From CAKAHY01 sp963522175 (GTDB taxonomy: Bacteria; Bacillota; Clostridia; Lachnospirales; Lachnospiraceae), in the NCBI GenBank assembly GCA_963522175.1, contig CAUQXC010000009.1, positions 4,113-68,112 of the forward strand: a stretch of DNA of 64,000 nt, in the 5' to 3' direction. A program made the position numbers and the translations under genes. Shown one piece after another: positions 34,759 through 44,262 of the stretch (its first letter is position 1; each line of letters begins with the position of its first letter). The notes beneath the pieces were generated by a model. The model was not told the origin of the DNA. It ran no database searches and was given only the letters and a program-made list of their open reading frames with translations.

Positions 34759-36426
34759 ATGTATAATATTGAAAGATACAAGAGAGTTCCTGTTGTGGAT
34801 TTTCCTACAAGAACTTGGCCTAATAAAGAAATTATGAAAGCACCTATATGGTGTTCGGTTGATTTAAGGGACGGTAATCAAGCCCTTATAGAGCCTATGA
34901 TAGTTGAAGAAAAGATAGAGATGTTTAATTTACTCCTAAAGCTCGGATTTAAAGAAATAGAGATAGGTTTTCCGGCTGCTTCGCAAATAGAATTTGATTT
35001 CTTAAGACAGCTTGTTGAAAGAAAGCTTATTCCGGATGATGTTTGCGTACAGGTTTTGTGTCAGTGCAGAGAGCACCTGATAAAAAGGACTTTTGAGGCC
35101 ATAAGAGGCATCAAAAAGACGGTTATGCACATATACAACTCTACCTCCACTCTTCAAAGAGATGTGGTATTTTCAAAGTCCAAGGAAGAAATAAAAGAAA
35201 TTGCCGTTTCGGGCGTAGAGATGGTTAAAAAGTATATGAAGGACCATGACGGAGAGATTATTTTGGAATACTCTCCGGAAAGCTTTACAGGTACCGAGCT
35301 TGATTATGCTTTGGATGTTTGTACGGCGGTACAAAAAGCATGGGGAGCGACAAAAGACAACAAAATAATAATCAATCTTCCGGCTACGGTAGAAATGAAT
35401 ACACCTAATGTTTATGCGGATCAGATTGAGTGGATGGATAAGCATTTTACCGACAGAGAATCTATAATTTTAAGTATACATCCGCATAATGACAGAGGTA
35501 CGGGAGTTGCGGCGGCAGAGCTTGCCCTCCTTGCGGGCGCGGAAAGGGTTGAAGGGACCTTGTTCGGAAACGGAGAAAGAACCGGAAATGTAGACATACT
35601 TACCTTGGGTTACAATATGTTTTCACAGGGAATAGAACCGGGACTTGAGCTCGGGGATATAAAAGAGATAATAGATGTTTCCGAGCGTTGTACCAAAATG
35701 AGTGTGGGAGCAAGGCATCCTTATGCGGGACAGCTTGTATTTACGGCATTTTCGGGCTCACACCAGGATGCTATCAATAAGGGTACTCAGGCTATGAAGG
35801 AAAGAAACAATCCATATTGGGAGGTTCCGTATCTGCCTATAGACCCTGCCGACATAGGAAGAAAGTACGAGCCTGTCGTAAGGATAAATTCTCAGTCCGG
35901 AAAAGGCGGAGTTGCATTTGTGCTTGATACCTTCTACGGATACAAGCTTCCTAAGGGCATACACAAGGAATTTGCCGATGTTATACAGCAAATTTCCGAA
36001 AAACAGGGTGAGGTTTCTCCTGAGCAGATTTTTGAGAGCTTTAAAGAAGAGTATCTTGAAAGAAAGGAACCTTTGCACTTTAAGAACCTTTCCATAACCG
36101 AGGCTGAAAATGATGAGGACGAGTTTGCCACCCATGTTAAATTGACTTACCTTGAAAAGGGTGAGAAAAAAGAGTGTGAAGGTGTCGGAAACGGACCAAT
36201 AGATGCGGTTAAATCGGCTATAGTAAAAGAACTAGGAATAAATATAAAAATCCTTGACTACTCCGAGCATGCATTAAATGCAGGCTCAAATTCAAAGGCT
36301 GCTTCATACATTCATCTTTTGGATATGGACAGCGGAAAAACGACCTATGGAGTGGGAGTATCGGGAAATATCACAAAATCGTCCATAAAGGGAATTTTCT
36401 CGGCGATAAACAGATTATTTTATTAA
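34759..36426 (+). CDS. leuA: 2-isopropylmalate synthase, long type
   Basis: LeuA condenses acetyl-CoA with 2-ketoisovalerate, the first step of leucine synthesis. The 555-residue protein belongs to the long actinobacterial-like type. It has SVDLRDGNQALI near residue 33 for the metal and substrate, HPHNDRGTG with the metal-binding histidines, and GNGERTGNVD. A C-terminal regulatory domain (about 420-555) holds GVSGNITKSSIKG. AAAGGGGAAA precedes ATG 34759. No leuB, leuC or leuD follows, so the gene is an orphan in this window. Confidence 0.93.
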   Translation: MYNIERYKRVPVVDFPTRTWPNKEIMKAPIWCSVDLRDGNQALIEPMIVEEKIEMFNLLLKLGFKEIEIGFPAASQIEFDFLRQLVERKLIPDDVCVQVLCQCREHLIKRTFEAIRGIKKTVMHIYNSTSTLQRDVVFSKSKEEIKEIAVSGVEMVKKYMKDHDGEIILEYSPESFTGTELDYALDVCTAVQKAWGATKDNKIIINLPATVEMNTPNVYADQIEWMDKHFTDRESIILSIHPHNDRGTGVAAAELALLAGAERVEGTLFGNGERTGNVDILTLGYNMFSQGIEPGLELGDIKEIIDVSERCTKMSVGARHPYAGQLVFTAFSGSHQDAINKGTQAMKERNNPYWEVPYLPIDPADIGRKYEPVVRINSQSGKGGVAFVLDTFYGYKLPKGIHKEFADVIQQISEKQGEVSPEQIFESFKEEYLERKEPLHFKNLSITEAENDEDEFATHVKLTYLEKGEKKECEGVGNGPIDAVKSAIVKELGINIKILDYSEHALNAGSNSKAASYIHLLDMDSGKTTYGVGVSGNITKSSIKGIFSAINRLFY

Positions 36427-36432
36427 AATCGG

Positions 36433-36457
36433 GGAGTAGGCAATGCCTGCTCCTTTT
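36433..36457 (+). terminator. intrinsic terminator after leuA
   Basis: GGAGTAGGCA pairs with TGCCTGCTCC (one T-G pair) and TTTT follows. The arms end at 36453. Confidence 0.75.
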
Positions 36458-36554
36458 ATATTGCTTCAAGGAGTCTATACATATATATAAATGTTTAGTA
36501 TAATATAAGTTACGGCTTGTGCCGGGTAAATATTTTGTATTGATGGAGTATGGT

Positions 36555-37535
36555 ATGAATGTAGTTTATGCAGCGAATGAAAATTATGTCGAACATTTAT
36601 GTGTCAGTCTTATTTCACTGTTGGAGAACAATAAAAAAGAACTGAAAATTTACATAGTATCCGTCGGGATAAGTAAAAAATCGAAAAAAATACTTAGCGA
36701 TACGGCTTTAATATATAATAAAAGCTTGAATTTTATAAACTTTGAGGACATAAGTAAAAAATTCACATATAAACCGGACACTTCAAGATTTGATATTACG
36801 GCTTTGGGACGCTTGTTTTTGGGCGAGCTTTTGCCGAAAAATATTGAAAAAGTCATATACTTGGACTGTGATACCATAATTTTGAGGGATTTAAGCGCCC
36901 TGTTTCGTGTGGATTTAAAGTCCAAGCTTTTGGGAGCGGTTCCCGAGCCTACGGTATATCCTCGTCTCAAAACGGACATAGGGATGTATGAAGATGCGAC
37001 ATACTATAATTCGGGAGTTCTGCTTATAGATTTAAAGCAGTGGAGGGAAACGGAAGCAACAAAAAGCGTTGTGAATTACCTTGAAAGCATAAACGACTGT
37101 TGCCTGTTTGCCGATCAGGATGCAATAAACGGGGCTTTTATGAACAGAATACATACTCTTTCACCCAAATACAATTTTTTCTCAAATTATAAATATTGGA
37201 GATATGAGGATCTTGTAAAGCTTTCGCCTTCATATCGTCTCATACCGAAGGCAAATTTCGAATCGGCGAAGGCACATCCGGCACTTGTACATTTTGCAGG
37301 GGATGAAAGACCTTGGAAAACGGGAAGCCTTAACTACTATAAGAAAGCTTACAGAAAATATAAAAAACTTTCATATTTTGCCGCCTATCCTTTGGAAAGG
37401 GCAAATGTATTTTATATGTTCGCTTACCACTGCATGAACCTAATTACTCCAATTTTTCCATGGCTCAGACTGTATTTGTCCGAAGCCTTTTATAAGAAGA
37501 TAAGAAAGGAAAAATTAAGCAAAAATGCAAGGTAA
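36555..37535 (+). CDS. GT8-family glycosyltransferase
   Basis: The product is a 326-residue GT-A enzyme of the LgtC/GT8 type. Motifs are VVYAANENYVEHLCVSL at the start, KVIYLDCDTIILRDL with the DxD metal site, YYNSGVLLIDLKQWR, FADQDAIN, and a late VHFAGDERPWK with the metal-binding histidine. ATG 36555 was chosen as GGAG lies six bases upstream and the family starts here. It opens the second glycan locus and overlaps the next gene by 11 bases. GT8 enzymes usually transfer galactose or glucose with retention. Confidence 0.87.
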   Translation: MNVVYAANENYVEHLCVSLISLLENNKKELKIYIVSVGISKKSKKILSDTALIYNKSLNFINFEDISKKFTYKPDTSRFDITALGRLFLGELLPKNIEKVIYLDCDTIILRDLSALFRVDLKSKLLGAVPEPTVYPRLKTDIGMYEDATYYNSGVLLIDLKQWRETEATKSVVNYLESINDCCLFADQDAINGAFMNRIHTLSPKYNFFSNYKYWRYEDLVKLSPSYRLIPKANFESAKAHPALVHFAGDERPWKTGSLNYYKKAYRKYKKLSYFAAYPLERANVFYMFAYHCMNLITPIFPWLRLYLSEAFYKKIRKEKLSKNAR

Positions 37536-38451
37536 AAGGCTCGCCTGTGTGGTTCTTAATTATAATGATGCGCCTACATGCATCAAGCTTTTGGAAAGAA
37601 TAAAGGATTATAAAAATATTGATGAAATCATTCTTGTGGATAATGCTTCAAGTGATTCTTCTTTGAAAAGCCTTAGAAGTTATGTGCAGGGAAAAGAAAA
37701 AATAAGTCTTATAGAAAATAAGGTGAACTCGGGATATTCATCCGGAAACAACTTAGGTGTCCGTTACAGTGTAAAGGGAAAAAAATGTGCTTATGCCCTT
37801 ATCGCAAATCCCGATGTGTATTTTGAGGATAAAACTGTGGGAAAGCTTAAAAAGGCACTGGAAAATAACGGAAGACTTGCCTGTGTAAGCCCTCTTATGC
37901 TGATGCCGAAAAGTAAAGAAGTAGATTGCCTGAATTTTATTCCGGCTTTTCCCCTTAGACCATGGGCTTATGATATACTCGAAATATTACCGCTTTGCAG
38001 GAGGATTTTTAATCCCGTTTTAAATTACGGCAAGAGTTTTTATAAAAAAAGAGAAGAGGGTTCACTTAAAAAAGTGGGAGCGGTAGCGGGTTCTCTGCTT
38101 TTACTGGATACAGAAAAGTTTTTGGAGGTAAATGCCTACGATGAAAATATATTTTTGTATCAGGAAGAAGCCGTTTTGGGCTTCAAGCTCAGGAGGAAGG
38201 CTTATGATACCGCTGTTCTTACGGATGAATTTTACATACATGAGCATAGCGTAAGTATATCGAAAAGCTATAAAAAAACCTTGGAAAGGCAGGCGCTCAG
38301 GGAAGAAAGTCTTATGTATTATTATAAAAAATATTTAAAAATATCAAAGATTCAAGAATGTATGACAAGGATTGCTTTTTTGATTGTCCGCTCGGAAATA
38401 TTTATATATGAAGCTCTTTGCACTTTAAAGGACCGTTTATGGAAAAGATAA
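37525..38451 (+). CDS. GT2 rhamnosyltransferase-like protein
   Basis: The 308-residue GT-A enzyme has VVLNYNDAPTCIKLLERI, the VDNASSDSS segment, NSGYSSGNNLGV and ANPDVYF, where D-V is the metal-binding part, followed by VGAVAGSLLLL and LYQEEAVLGF. This pattern fits WbbL/RfbF-like rhamnosyltransferases. It overlaps the GT8 gene by 11 bases and the next GT2 by 13. It would act on the lipid-linked acceptor in the cytoplasm. Use of dTDP-rhamnose is plausible because rfbABD lies nearby, but is inference. Confidence 0.82.
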   Translation: MQGKRLACVVLNYNDAPTCIKLLERIKDYKNIDEIILVDNASSDSSLKSLRSYVQGKEKISLIENKVNSGYSSGNNLGVRYSVKGKKCAYALIANPDVYFEDKTVGKLKKALENNGRLACVSPLMLMPKSKEVDCLNFIPAFPLRPWAYDILEILPLCRRIFNPVLNYGKSFYKKREEGSLKKVGAVAGSLLLLDTEKFLEVNAYDENIFLYQEEAVLGFKLRRKAYDTAVLTDEFYIHEHSVSISKSYKKTLERQALREESLMYYYKKYLKISKIQECMTRIAFLIVRSEIFIYEALCTLKDRLWKR

Positions 38452-39380
38452 TTATACTTATGGCAACATATAACGGAGAAAACTTTATAGAAGAGCAGCT
38501 TGACTCCGTTTTAGATCAAAGCTTTACGGATTTTTCCTTATTTGCGGGAGATGACGGTTCTACGGACGGAACAAGAAAAATACTTGAAAGATATAAGGAA
38601 AAGCTTTCGGACAGGGTAAATTTATTTTATAATGAATATCCTGTCGGCGTAAGAAAAAATTTCCTCAATCTACTTTCGTCGGCACTTGATAAAGCGGAGT
38701 ACTTTATGTTTTGCGATCAGGATGATGTGTGGGACAAGGATAAAATCAAGCTTACTCTAAAGACTATGAAAGTCATGGAGAAAAGATACGGTAAAAAAAC
38801 CCCTCTTTTGGTGTATACGGATTTAAGTATTTGTGATGAAAAGCTTACTGTAATCAGTCCGTCTATGAGAAAAGCCTCGGGTTTTGATAATATAAACAGC
38901 TTGGCGAGACTTTTGGTTGAAAATAAGGTTACGGGAAATACAGTAATGATAAACAGCGCCCTTGCAAGGCTTGCCCTAAGAACTCCGGTGGAAGAGCTTG
39001 CGCAAAATATAGAGGTTCACGACCGTTATCTTGCTTTACTTGCGTGCTGCACGGGCAGAACGGCATATATAGATATTCCTCTGGTGCGTTACAGACAACA
39101 TTCAAAAAATCTTTTGGGGGTGAAAAAAAGTTTTCTAAAAGAAGCTTTGTTAAGCTTCAAAAAGGAAAATAAAGAAAAGGTAAAAAACAGCTACAGACTT
39201 ATGTACGCTCAGGCAAGGCAGGTGCTTAAGCTTACCGAAAACGAAAGAAAAAAGGATGTTCTTAAAGCCTTTATAAGTATGGAGGGGGCATCCGGGATAT
39301 ATAAAATCATAACCTGCATAAGGTGGGGATTTTTTAAGTCGGACAGGCTTCTCAGCTTGAGTCTGATGTTTAGAATTTAA
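38439..39380 (+). CDS. GT2 glycosyltransferase (RgpB-like)
   Basis: The 313-residue GT-A enzyme begins IIILMATYNGENFIEEQLDS and has AGDDGSTDGTR, then FCDQDDVWDKDK with the DQDD metal motif. These are typical of RgpB/WbbD-like rhamnosyltransferases. The start was set to ATG 38439 because AAAGGA lies six bases upstream; an earlier in-frame ATG at 38418 is possible. The coding start overlaps the previous gene. Substrate not proven. Confidence 0.83.
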   Translation: MEKIIILMATYNGENFIEEQLDSVLDQSFTDFSLFAGDDGSTDGTRKILERYKEKLSDRVNLFYNEYPVGVRKNFLNLLSSALDKAEYFMFCDQDDVWDKDKIKLTLKTMKVMEKRYGKKTPLLVYTDLSICDEKLTVISPSMRKASGFDNINSLARLLVENKVTGNTVMINSALARLALRTPVEELAQNIEVHDRYLALLACCTGRTAYIDIPLVRYRQHSKNLLGVKKSFLKEALLSFKKENKEKVKNSYRLMYAQARQVLKLTENERKKDVLKAFISMEGASGIYKIITCIRWGFFKSDRLLSLSLMFRI

Positions 39381-39398
39381 AGCAAAAGAGGGAGTTTG

Positions 39399-40850
39399 AT
39401 GCTTGATAACAGTTCATCAAAAAAGGTTTCGCTGAGCTTTTTTTGGAAAATAATGGAAAACGGGGGTTCTCAGGGAGTACAGTTTATAGTGTCTTTGGTG
39501 CTTGCCAGACTTTTGTCGCCTAAAGAATACGGTCTGATTGCTATGGCAACAATATTTATTACCATAGCCAATGTTCTGGTGCAAAACGGCTTTGCGACAG
39601 CGCTGATACAAAGAAAAGACGATAAAGCGGGAGATTACAGCAGCGTAATAATATTAAATTTTATGGTTGCTCTTGCTTTGTATTTGCTTTTATACTTTTT
39701 CAGTCCCGAGATTGCAGTATTCTTTGACAATCCGGAAATCCCCGGTGTACTGAAAAGCTTGGGGCTCGTGGTCTTTCCGGGCGGTGTTATTTCCGTACAA
39801 AATGCATATATTTCGAAAAGAATGAGGTTTAAAAGCCTCTTTATAGCTACGTTTTTCGCTTCAATCCTATCGGGTATTGTAAGCATTTATCTTGCATTTA
39901 AGCACTTCGGGGTTTATGCTTTGGTATGGCAGCAGCTTATATATTATTTCAGCCTAATGACGATACTTTTTATTGTAAGTGATTTTAAATTTATTTGGGA
40001 CTTTGAAATTTACAGACTGAAGCTTTTGTTTTCCTTCGGCTGGAAAATTTTGGTCGCATCCCTCATAGATACGGCTTTTGAAAATTTGAACGCTTTGGTT
40101 CTCGGAAAGGTTTACAATGAAGAAACCTTGGGAAATTATAACAGAGGAGAGCAGTTTCCGAAGCTTATAGTAATGAACCTCGGAAGTGCGATACAATCCG
40201 TTATGCTGCCTTTGATGTCGGCAAAGCAGGACAGTAAAGAAAGCGTGAGAGAGCTTTTAAAAAATTCGGTGAGACTTGCCGGCTATATAATTTTGCCTAT
40301 GATGGCGGGACTTATAGCCGTTGCGGATATTCTCATAGCCGTTTTGTTGGGAGAGAAATGGCTTTCAAGCGTTCCTTTTTTACGTTTTCTTTGCCTTGCC
40401 TATGCATTTTGGCCCATACATATTGCAAATCTTCAGGCTATAAATGCACTGGGAAGAAGTGACAAGTTTTTGAAGCTTGAAATCATAAAAAAAATTATCG
40501 GACTGACAGCATTGGCAATAGGAGTATACTTCGGAAGCATTGCCGTTGTCGCAATGAAGGCGGTGGCGGATTTTATAGGAATTTTCGTGAATTCTTATCC
40601 GAATAAGGAGCTTCTTGACTATGATATAAAAAAGCAGATAAAAGATGTATTTCCGTCCTTTGCTTTATCGACTCTTATGGGACTTATTATATATTTTGTG
40701 TCCCTCAGCCTGAAGGCCGGCTTTACAAGTCTCATACTGCTTATAATTTTGGGGATTTTTGTATATATAGCCCTGTCCATACTGACAAAAAACAGGGATT
40801 TGCAATTTCTTAAAGAAAGCTTTTTAAAGATTAGGAGTAAAAATGAGTAA
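39399..40850 (+). CDS. Wzx/WzxC-like flippase
   Basis: The 483-residue integral membrane protein has about 13 to 14 helices. It starts SFFWKIMENGGSQGVQFIVS and has VLARLLSPKEYGLIAMA, typical of WzxC-type polysaccharide transporters. GAGGGA precedes ATG 39399. It is one of two flippases in this locus, with the second encoded at 42983. It would export a lipid-linked unit, but no polymerase is present nearby. Confidence 0.87.
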   Translation: MLDNSSSKKVSLSFFWKIMENGGSQGVQFIVSLVLARLLSPKEYGLIAMATIFITIANVLVQNGFATALIQRKDDKAGDYSSVIILNFMVALALYLLLYFFSPEIAVFFDNPEIPGVLKSLGLVVFPGGVISVQNAYISKRMRFKSLFIATFFASILSGIVSIYLAFKHFGVYALVWQQLIYYFSLMTILFIVSDFKFIWDFEIYRLKLLFSFGWKILVASLIDTAFENLNALVLGKVYNEETLGNYNRGEQFPKLIVMNLGSAIQSVMLPLMSAKQDSKESVRELLKNSVRLAGYIILPMMAGLIAVADILIAVLLGEKWLSSVPFLRFLCLAYAFWPIHIANLQAINALGRSDKFLKLEIIKKIIGLTALAIGVYFGSIAVVAMKAVADFIGIFVNSYPNKELLDYDIKKQIKDVFPSFALSTLMGLIIYFVSLSLKAGFTSLILLIILGIFVYIALSILTKNRDLQFLKESFLKIRSKNE

Positions 40851-41970
40851 GGAAAAGATATTTGTTACAAAAGCTTCTCTTCCTTCGAAAGAAGAGTTTT
40901 TTGAAATAGCTTCGGAGATTTTTGACAGAGCATGGCTTACCAATATGGGCGCGGTTCATGAGGAGCTTGGAGAAGAGCTTTGTAAGGCGCTTGATACGGA
41001 CAGGATAAGCCTTTTTGTCAACGGACATCTTGCACTGGAGCTTTTGATTCAGGCTCTTGATTTGAAGGGAGAGGTTATAACCACACCCTTTAGCTTCGTT
41101 TCCACTACGCATGCCTTGGTAAGAAACGGTATAAAGCCGGTGTTTTGTGATATAAAAGCAAACGATTTTACCATAGATACGGAAAAAATAGAGGCGCTTA
41201 TAACGGATAAGACGAGTGCGATACTGGCTGTACATGTCTACGGGAATATATGTGACAATGATGAGCTTGAAAGAATAGCTGAAAAGCATAATATAAAGCT
41301 TATATATGATGCGGCTCATGCTTTTTTGGAGGTGTACAAGGGAAAATCGGTCGCAAATTTGGGTCTTGCAAGCATGTTCAGCTTTCATGCCACAAAGGTA
41401 TACAATACCATAGAAGGCGGTGCGGTAACAGGTGGGGATGCCGGCTTACACGAAAAGCTGTATTATCTGAAAAATTTCGGTATAGCGGATAAGGAAAATG
41501 TGAATTTTGTCGGAAGCAATGCCAAAATGAACGAGTTTCAGGCGGCAATGGGGCTTTGCAATTTAAGGCATGTGAGGGACTGGATAGAGAAAAGAAAAGC
41601 TGTCGTTTTAAGATATCTGGAAGGGCTGAAGGATGTGGAAGGTATCAGATGTAACGAGTACAGGGAGTACAGGCAAAGCTACAACTACGCATATTTTCCT
41701 ATAGTCATAGATGAGAATGTATACGGTATGAGCAGGGATGAGCTGTATGACAGACTTTGTGAAGAAAACATATATACGAGAAAGTATTTTTACCCTTGTA
41801 TAAATGAGCTTAAATGCTATGAAAACATGGAAACGGAAAAGACCGAAGTGGCTGCGTATATTTCAAGACGGGTACTTACCTTACCCGTGTATCCGGATCT
41901 GTCTTTTGATAGTGTTGATGAAATATGCAGGCTCATAAAGAAATTTCATTATGAAAGAGGAAATGTTTAA
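40843..41970 (+). CDS. VioA-like dTDP-sugar aminotransferase
   Basis: This 375-residue DegT/DnrJ-family PLP enzyme has the cofactor lysine K185 in FSFHATKVYN and DAAHAF with the PLP-binding Asp. TPFSFVSTTHALV near residue 82 is close to VioA, which makes dTDP-4-amino-4,6-dideoxyglucose. The substrate would be the dTDP-4-keto-6-deoxyglucose made by RfbB. Its start overlaps the flippase stop by eight bases, and its stop overlaps the ATP-grasp start by one. The ATP-grasp partner suggests the new amine is then acylated. Confidence 0.87.
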   Translation: MSKEKIFVTKASLPSKEEFFEIASEIFDRAWLTNMGAVHEELGEELCKALDTDRISLFVNGHLALELLIQALDLKGEVITTPFSFVSTTHALVRNGIKPVFCDIKANDFTIDTEKIEALITDKTSAILAVHVYGNICDNDELERIAEKHNIKLIYDAAHAFLEVYKGKSVANLGLASMFSFHATKVYNTIEGGAVTGGDAGLHEKLYYLKNFGIADKENVNFVGSNAKMNEFQAAMGLCNLRHVRDWIEKRKAVVLRYLEGLKDVEGIRCNEYREYRQSYNYAYFPIVIDENVYGMSRDELYDRLCEENIYTRKYFYPCINELKCYENMETEKTEVAAYISRRVLTLPVYPDLSFDSVDEICRLIKKFHYERGNV

Positions 41971-42983
41971 TGAATGTGTTATTAAGCAGTGTCGGCAGAC
42001 GGGCATACCTTGTAAACTACTTTAAAGAGGAGCTTGAAGGCAGAGGAAAGGTTATCTGCACAAATTCTTCAAAGCTTTCAACTGCGGTATGTGTGGCGGA
42101 TGAAGCCTTTGAAAGCCCCTTGATTTATGACGGGAGCTATATACCTTTTTTGCTGGATTTGTGTAAAAAGAAAAATATAAATGTTTTAGTCTCTCTTTTT
42201 GACATAGACCTTCCGGTATTGGCGAAAAACAGAGACAAGTTTGAAGCCTTGGGAGTGAAACTGATTGTCAGCAAAGAAGAGATTATAAACATTTGTAATG
42301 ATAAGCTTTTGATGTTCGGATTTTTAAAAGAAAATAACTTTGACACCGTGTATACAGGCACGGATATAGAAGATGAGTACATAAAAAACAGGATAGGAAA
42401 ACATAAAAGGTTTATTTTAAAGCCCAGATGGGGAATGGGAAGTCTCGGTATATACACAAGCGACGATTATTCGGAGGCGCAGGTTCTTTTTAAAAAGATA
42501 AAAAAAGAAATACAGGCTTCGTATTTGAAGTTTGAAGCAAAGACGGATACGCAAAACTGTGTTCTTATACAGGAGCTTGTAGAAGGAGACGAATACGGAC
42601 TTGATATTATAAATGATCTTGAAGGAAATCATGTAACGACTATAGTCAAGAAAAAGCTTGCCATGCGCTCAGGGGAAACTGATATAGCGGTGGTTGAGCG
42701 AAATCAAAGGCTGGAGGACTTCGGTAAAAAAATAGCCGGGAAAACTAAGCATATAGCAAATATGGATTTGGACCTTATAGTAAATGACGAGGGAATATTC
42801 GTTATAGATATGAATGCAAGATTTGGAGGCGGTTATCCCTTCAGCCATATGGCGGGTGTGAATTTTGTAAAGGTACTTCTGGATTTGTGTGAAGCTAAGG
42901 ATGTAGACAGGGAGGCTTTGCAGATAAAGAATGAAGGAATTTACGCAAAAGATATAAGTATTATGAGAATAGGGCAGGTATAA
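41970..42983 (+). CDS. ATP-grasp ligase (carbamoyl-phosphate-synthase-like)
   Basis: The 337-residue protein has MNVLLSSVGRRAYLVNYF at the N-terminus, a preATP-grasp domain, then FILKPRWGMGSLGIY, the glycine-rich ATP loop, VLIQELVEGDEYGLD, and VIDMNARFGGGYPFSHMAG, with the metal-binding Asp-Asn pair. This matches PylC/CarB-like ATP-grasp enzymes. Beside a VioA-like aminotransferase it most likely joins an amino acid or another carboxylate to the sugar amine; that is inference. It overlaps both neighbours by one base. Confidence 0.82.
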   Translation: MNVLLSSVGRRAYLVNYFKEELEGRGKVICTNSSKLSTAVCVADEAFESPLIYDGSYIPFLLDLCKKKNINVLVSLFDIDLPVLAKNRDKFEALGVKLIVSKEEIINICNDKLLMFGFLKENNFDTVYTGTDIEDEYIKNRIGKHKRFILKPRWGMGSLGIYTSDDYSEAQVLFKKIKKEIQASYLKFEAKTDTQNCVLIQELVEGDEYGLDIINDLEGNHVTTIVKKKLAMRSGETDIAVVERNQRLEDFGKKIAGKTKHIANMDLDLIVNDEGIFVIDMNARFGGGYPFSHMAGVNFVKVLLDLCEAKDVDREALQIKNEGIYAKDISIMRIGQV

Positions 42984-44248
42984 TGGACAAAATTTCAAAG
43001 CTTATGTACGGAAGCAATGAGAATATAGAAAAAAGGAATATTATCTGGAATATGTTGGGAAGCTTCGTCTATGCCATAACGGGCATGTGCATAGGAATAG
43101 TGGTTTCGTATATTCTGGGTGCCGATATGGGAGGAATATTTTTCTTTGCTTTTTCAACCTTGGGTCAGCAGCTCTATATTGTCGCATATTTCGGAATAAG
43201 ACCCATACAGATAACGGACAGCACATATAAGTACAGCTTCGGGGACTATTTGACTTTAAGGATTGCCACAAGTGCGGTAGCTATAATATCGGGACTTGTA
43301 TACACGCTCTTATTTTCAAGAAGCTTTACCGAGCTGTGTGTGTATCTGCTTATGCTCACCTATAAGGTTCTGGATGCGGTGGCGGATTGCTATGAATCGG
43401 AGTGGCAAAGGAAGGGAAGACTGTATATTGCCGGAAAAAGTATAGCCTTAAGAACGCTTATAAGTCTGTTTATATTCCTGTGTGCATTGTATTTCGGAAG
43501 AAATCTTATTGTTTCAAGTATAGCCTTTGTGCTCGCACTCCTTGTATGTACCTACCTCTTCGCCATAAGACCCTTTAAGTATGAAAGCTTGGATACAAAT
43601 TTCAAGTTCAAAAGGGTGTGTGGGCTTCTCGGTGAAAGTAAGTGGCTTTTTATATCAAGCTTTTTGGATCTGTACATTTTTGCGGCTTCAAAGTTTGCTG
43701 TGGATAAGGTCATGGGAGGCGGTGTAAATAACAGCTATTATACAACGATTTTTATACCCACATCCATCATAAATCTTATGGCGGGCTTTGTTATAAGACC
43801 TTTACTTACAAGCCTTGCCGAGGATTATGAAAATAAAAAAAGAGATGCTTTCAAAAAGAGTGTGGCAAAGGTTGTAAAGATAATTGCGGGCTTAAGCGTG
43901 CCGGCACTTGCAGCTTCGGCTTTTTTGGGAAGACCGGTACTTGCCGTTTTGCTTAAAGGGGCGGCAAAAGAGGACTTGCCCGCTTATGTATTAATACTTA
44001 TAATAGTCGTAGCGGGCGGAAGCTTCTATGCCGTAATGAATCTGATGTATTATGTCATGGTGATTTTTAAAAGACAAAGAAGAATTTTTGCCTTGTACGG
44101 TGCAGGAACCGTTCTTGCCTTTCTTATAAGTGACAGGGCGGTTTATATGGCAGGGATGCAGGGGGCGGCTGTTTCATACTGTCTGCTCATGTTCCTGCTT
44201 GCGGCGGTATTCAGTATACTTGCATATACGGATATGAGAAAACTTTAG
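42983..44248 (+). CDS. Wzx-type flippase
   Basis: The 421-residue protein has about 12 membrane helices and a WNMLGSFVYAITGMCIGIVVS start, as in polysaccharide transporters, with VSYILGADMGGIFFF like the usual SRxLG pattern. A CYESEWQRKGRLYIAGKS loop links helices 4 and 5, near where some flippases bind lipid-linked sugar. It is the third flippase of the window. Its start overlaps the ATP-grasp gene by one base. Confidence 0.84.
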   Translation: MDKISKLMYGSNENIEKRNIIWNMLGSFVYAITGMCIGIVVSYILGADMGGIFFFAFSTLGQQLYIVAYFGIRPIQITDSTYKYSFGDYLTLRIATSAVAIISGLVYTLLFSRSFTELCVYLLMLTYKVLDAVADCYESEWQRKGRLYIAGKSIALRTLISLFIFLCALYFGRNLIVSSIAFVLALLVCTYLFAIRPFKYESLDTNFKFKRVCGLLGESKWLFISSFLDLYIFAASKFAVDKVMGGGVNNSYYTTIFIPTSIINLMAGFVIRPLLTSLAEDYENKKRDAFKKSVAKVVKIIAGLSVPALAASAFLGRPVLAVLLKGAAKEDLPAYVLILIIVVAGGSFYAVMNLMYYVMVIFKRQRRIFALYGAGTVLAFLISDRAVYMAGMQGAAVSYCLLMFLLAAVFSILAYTDMRKL

Positions 44249-44262
44249 AAACGGGAGTTGTT

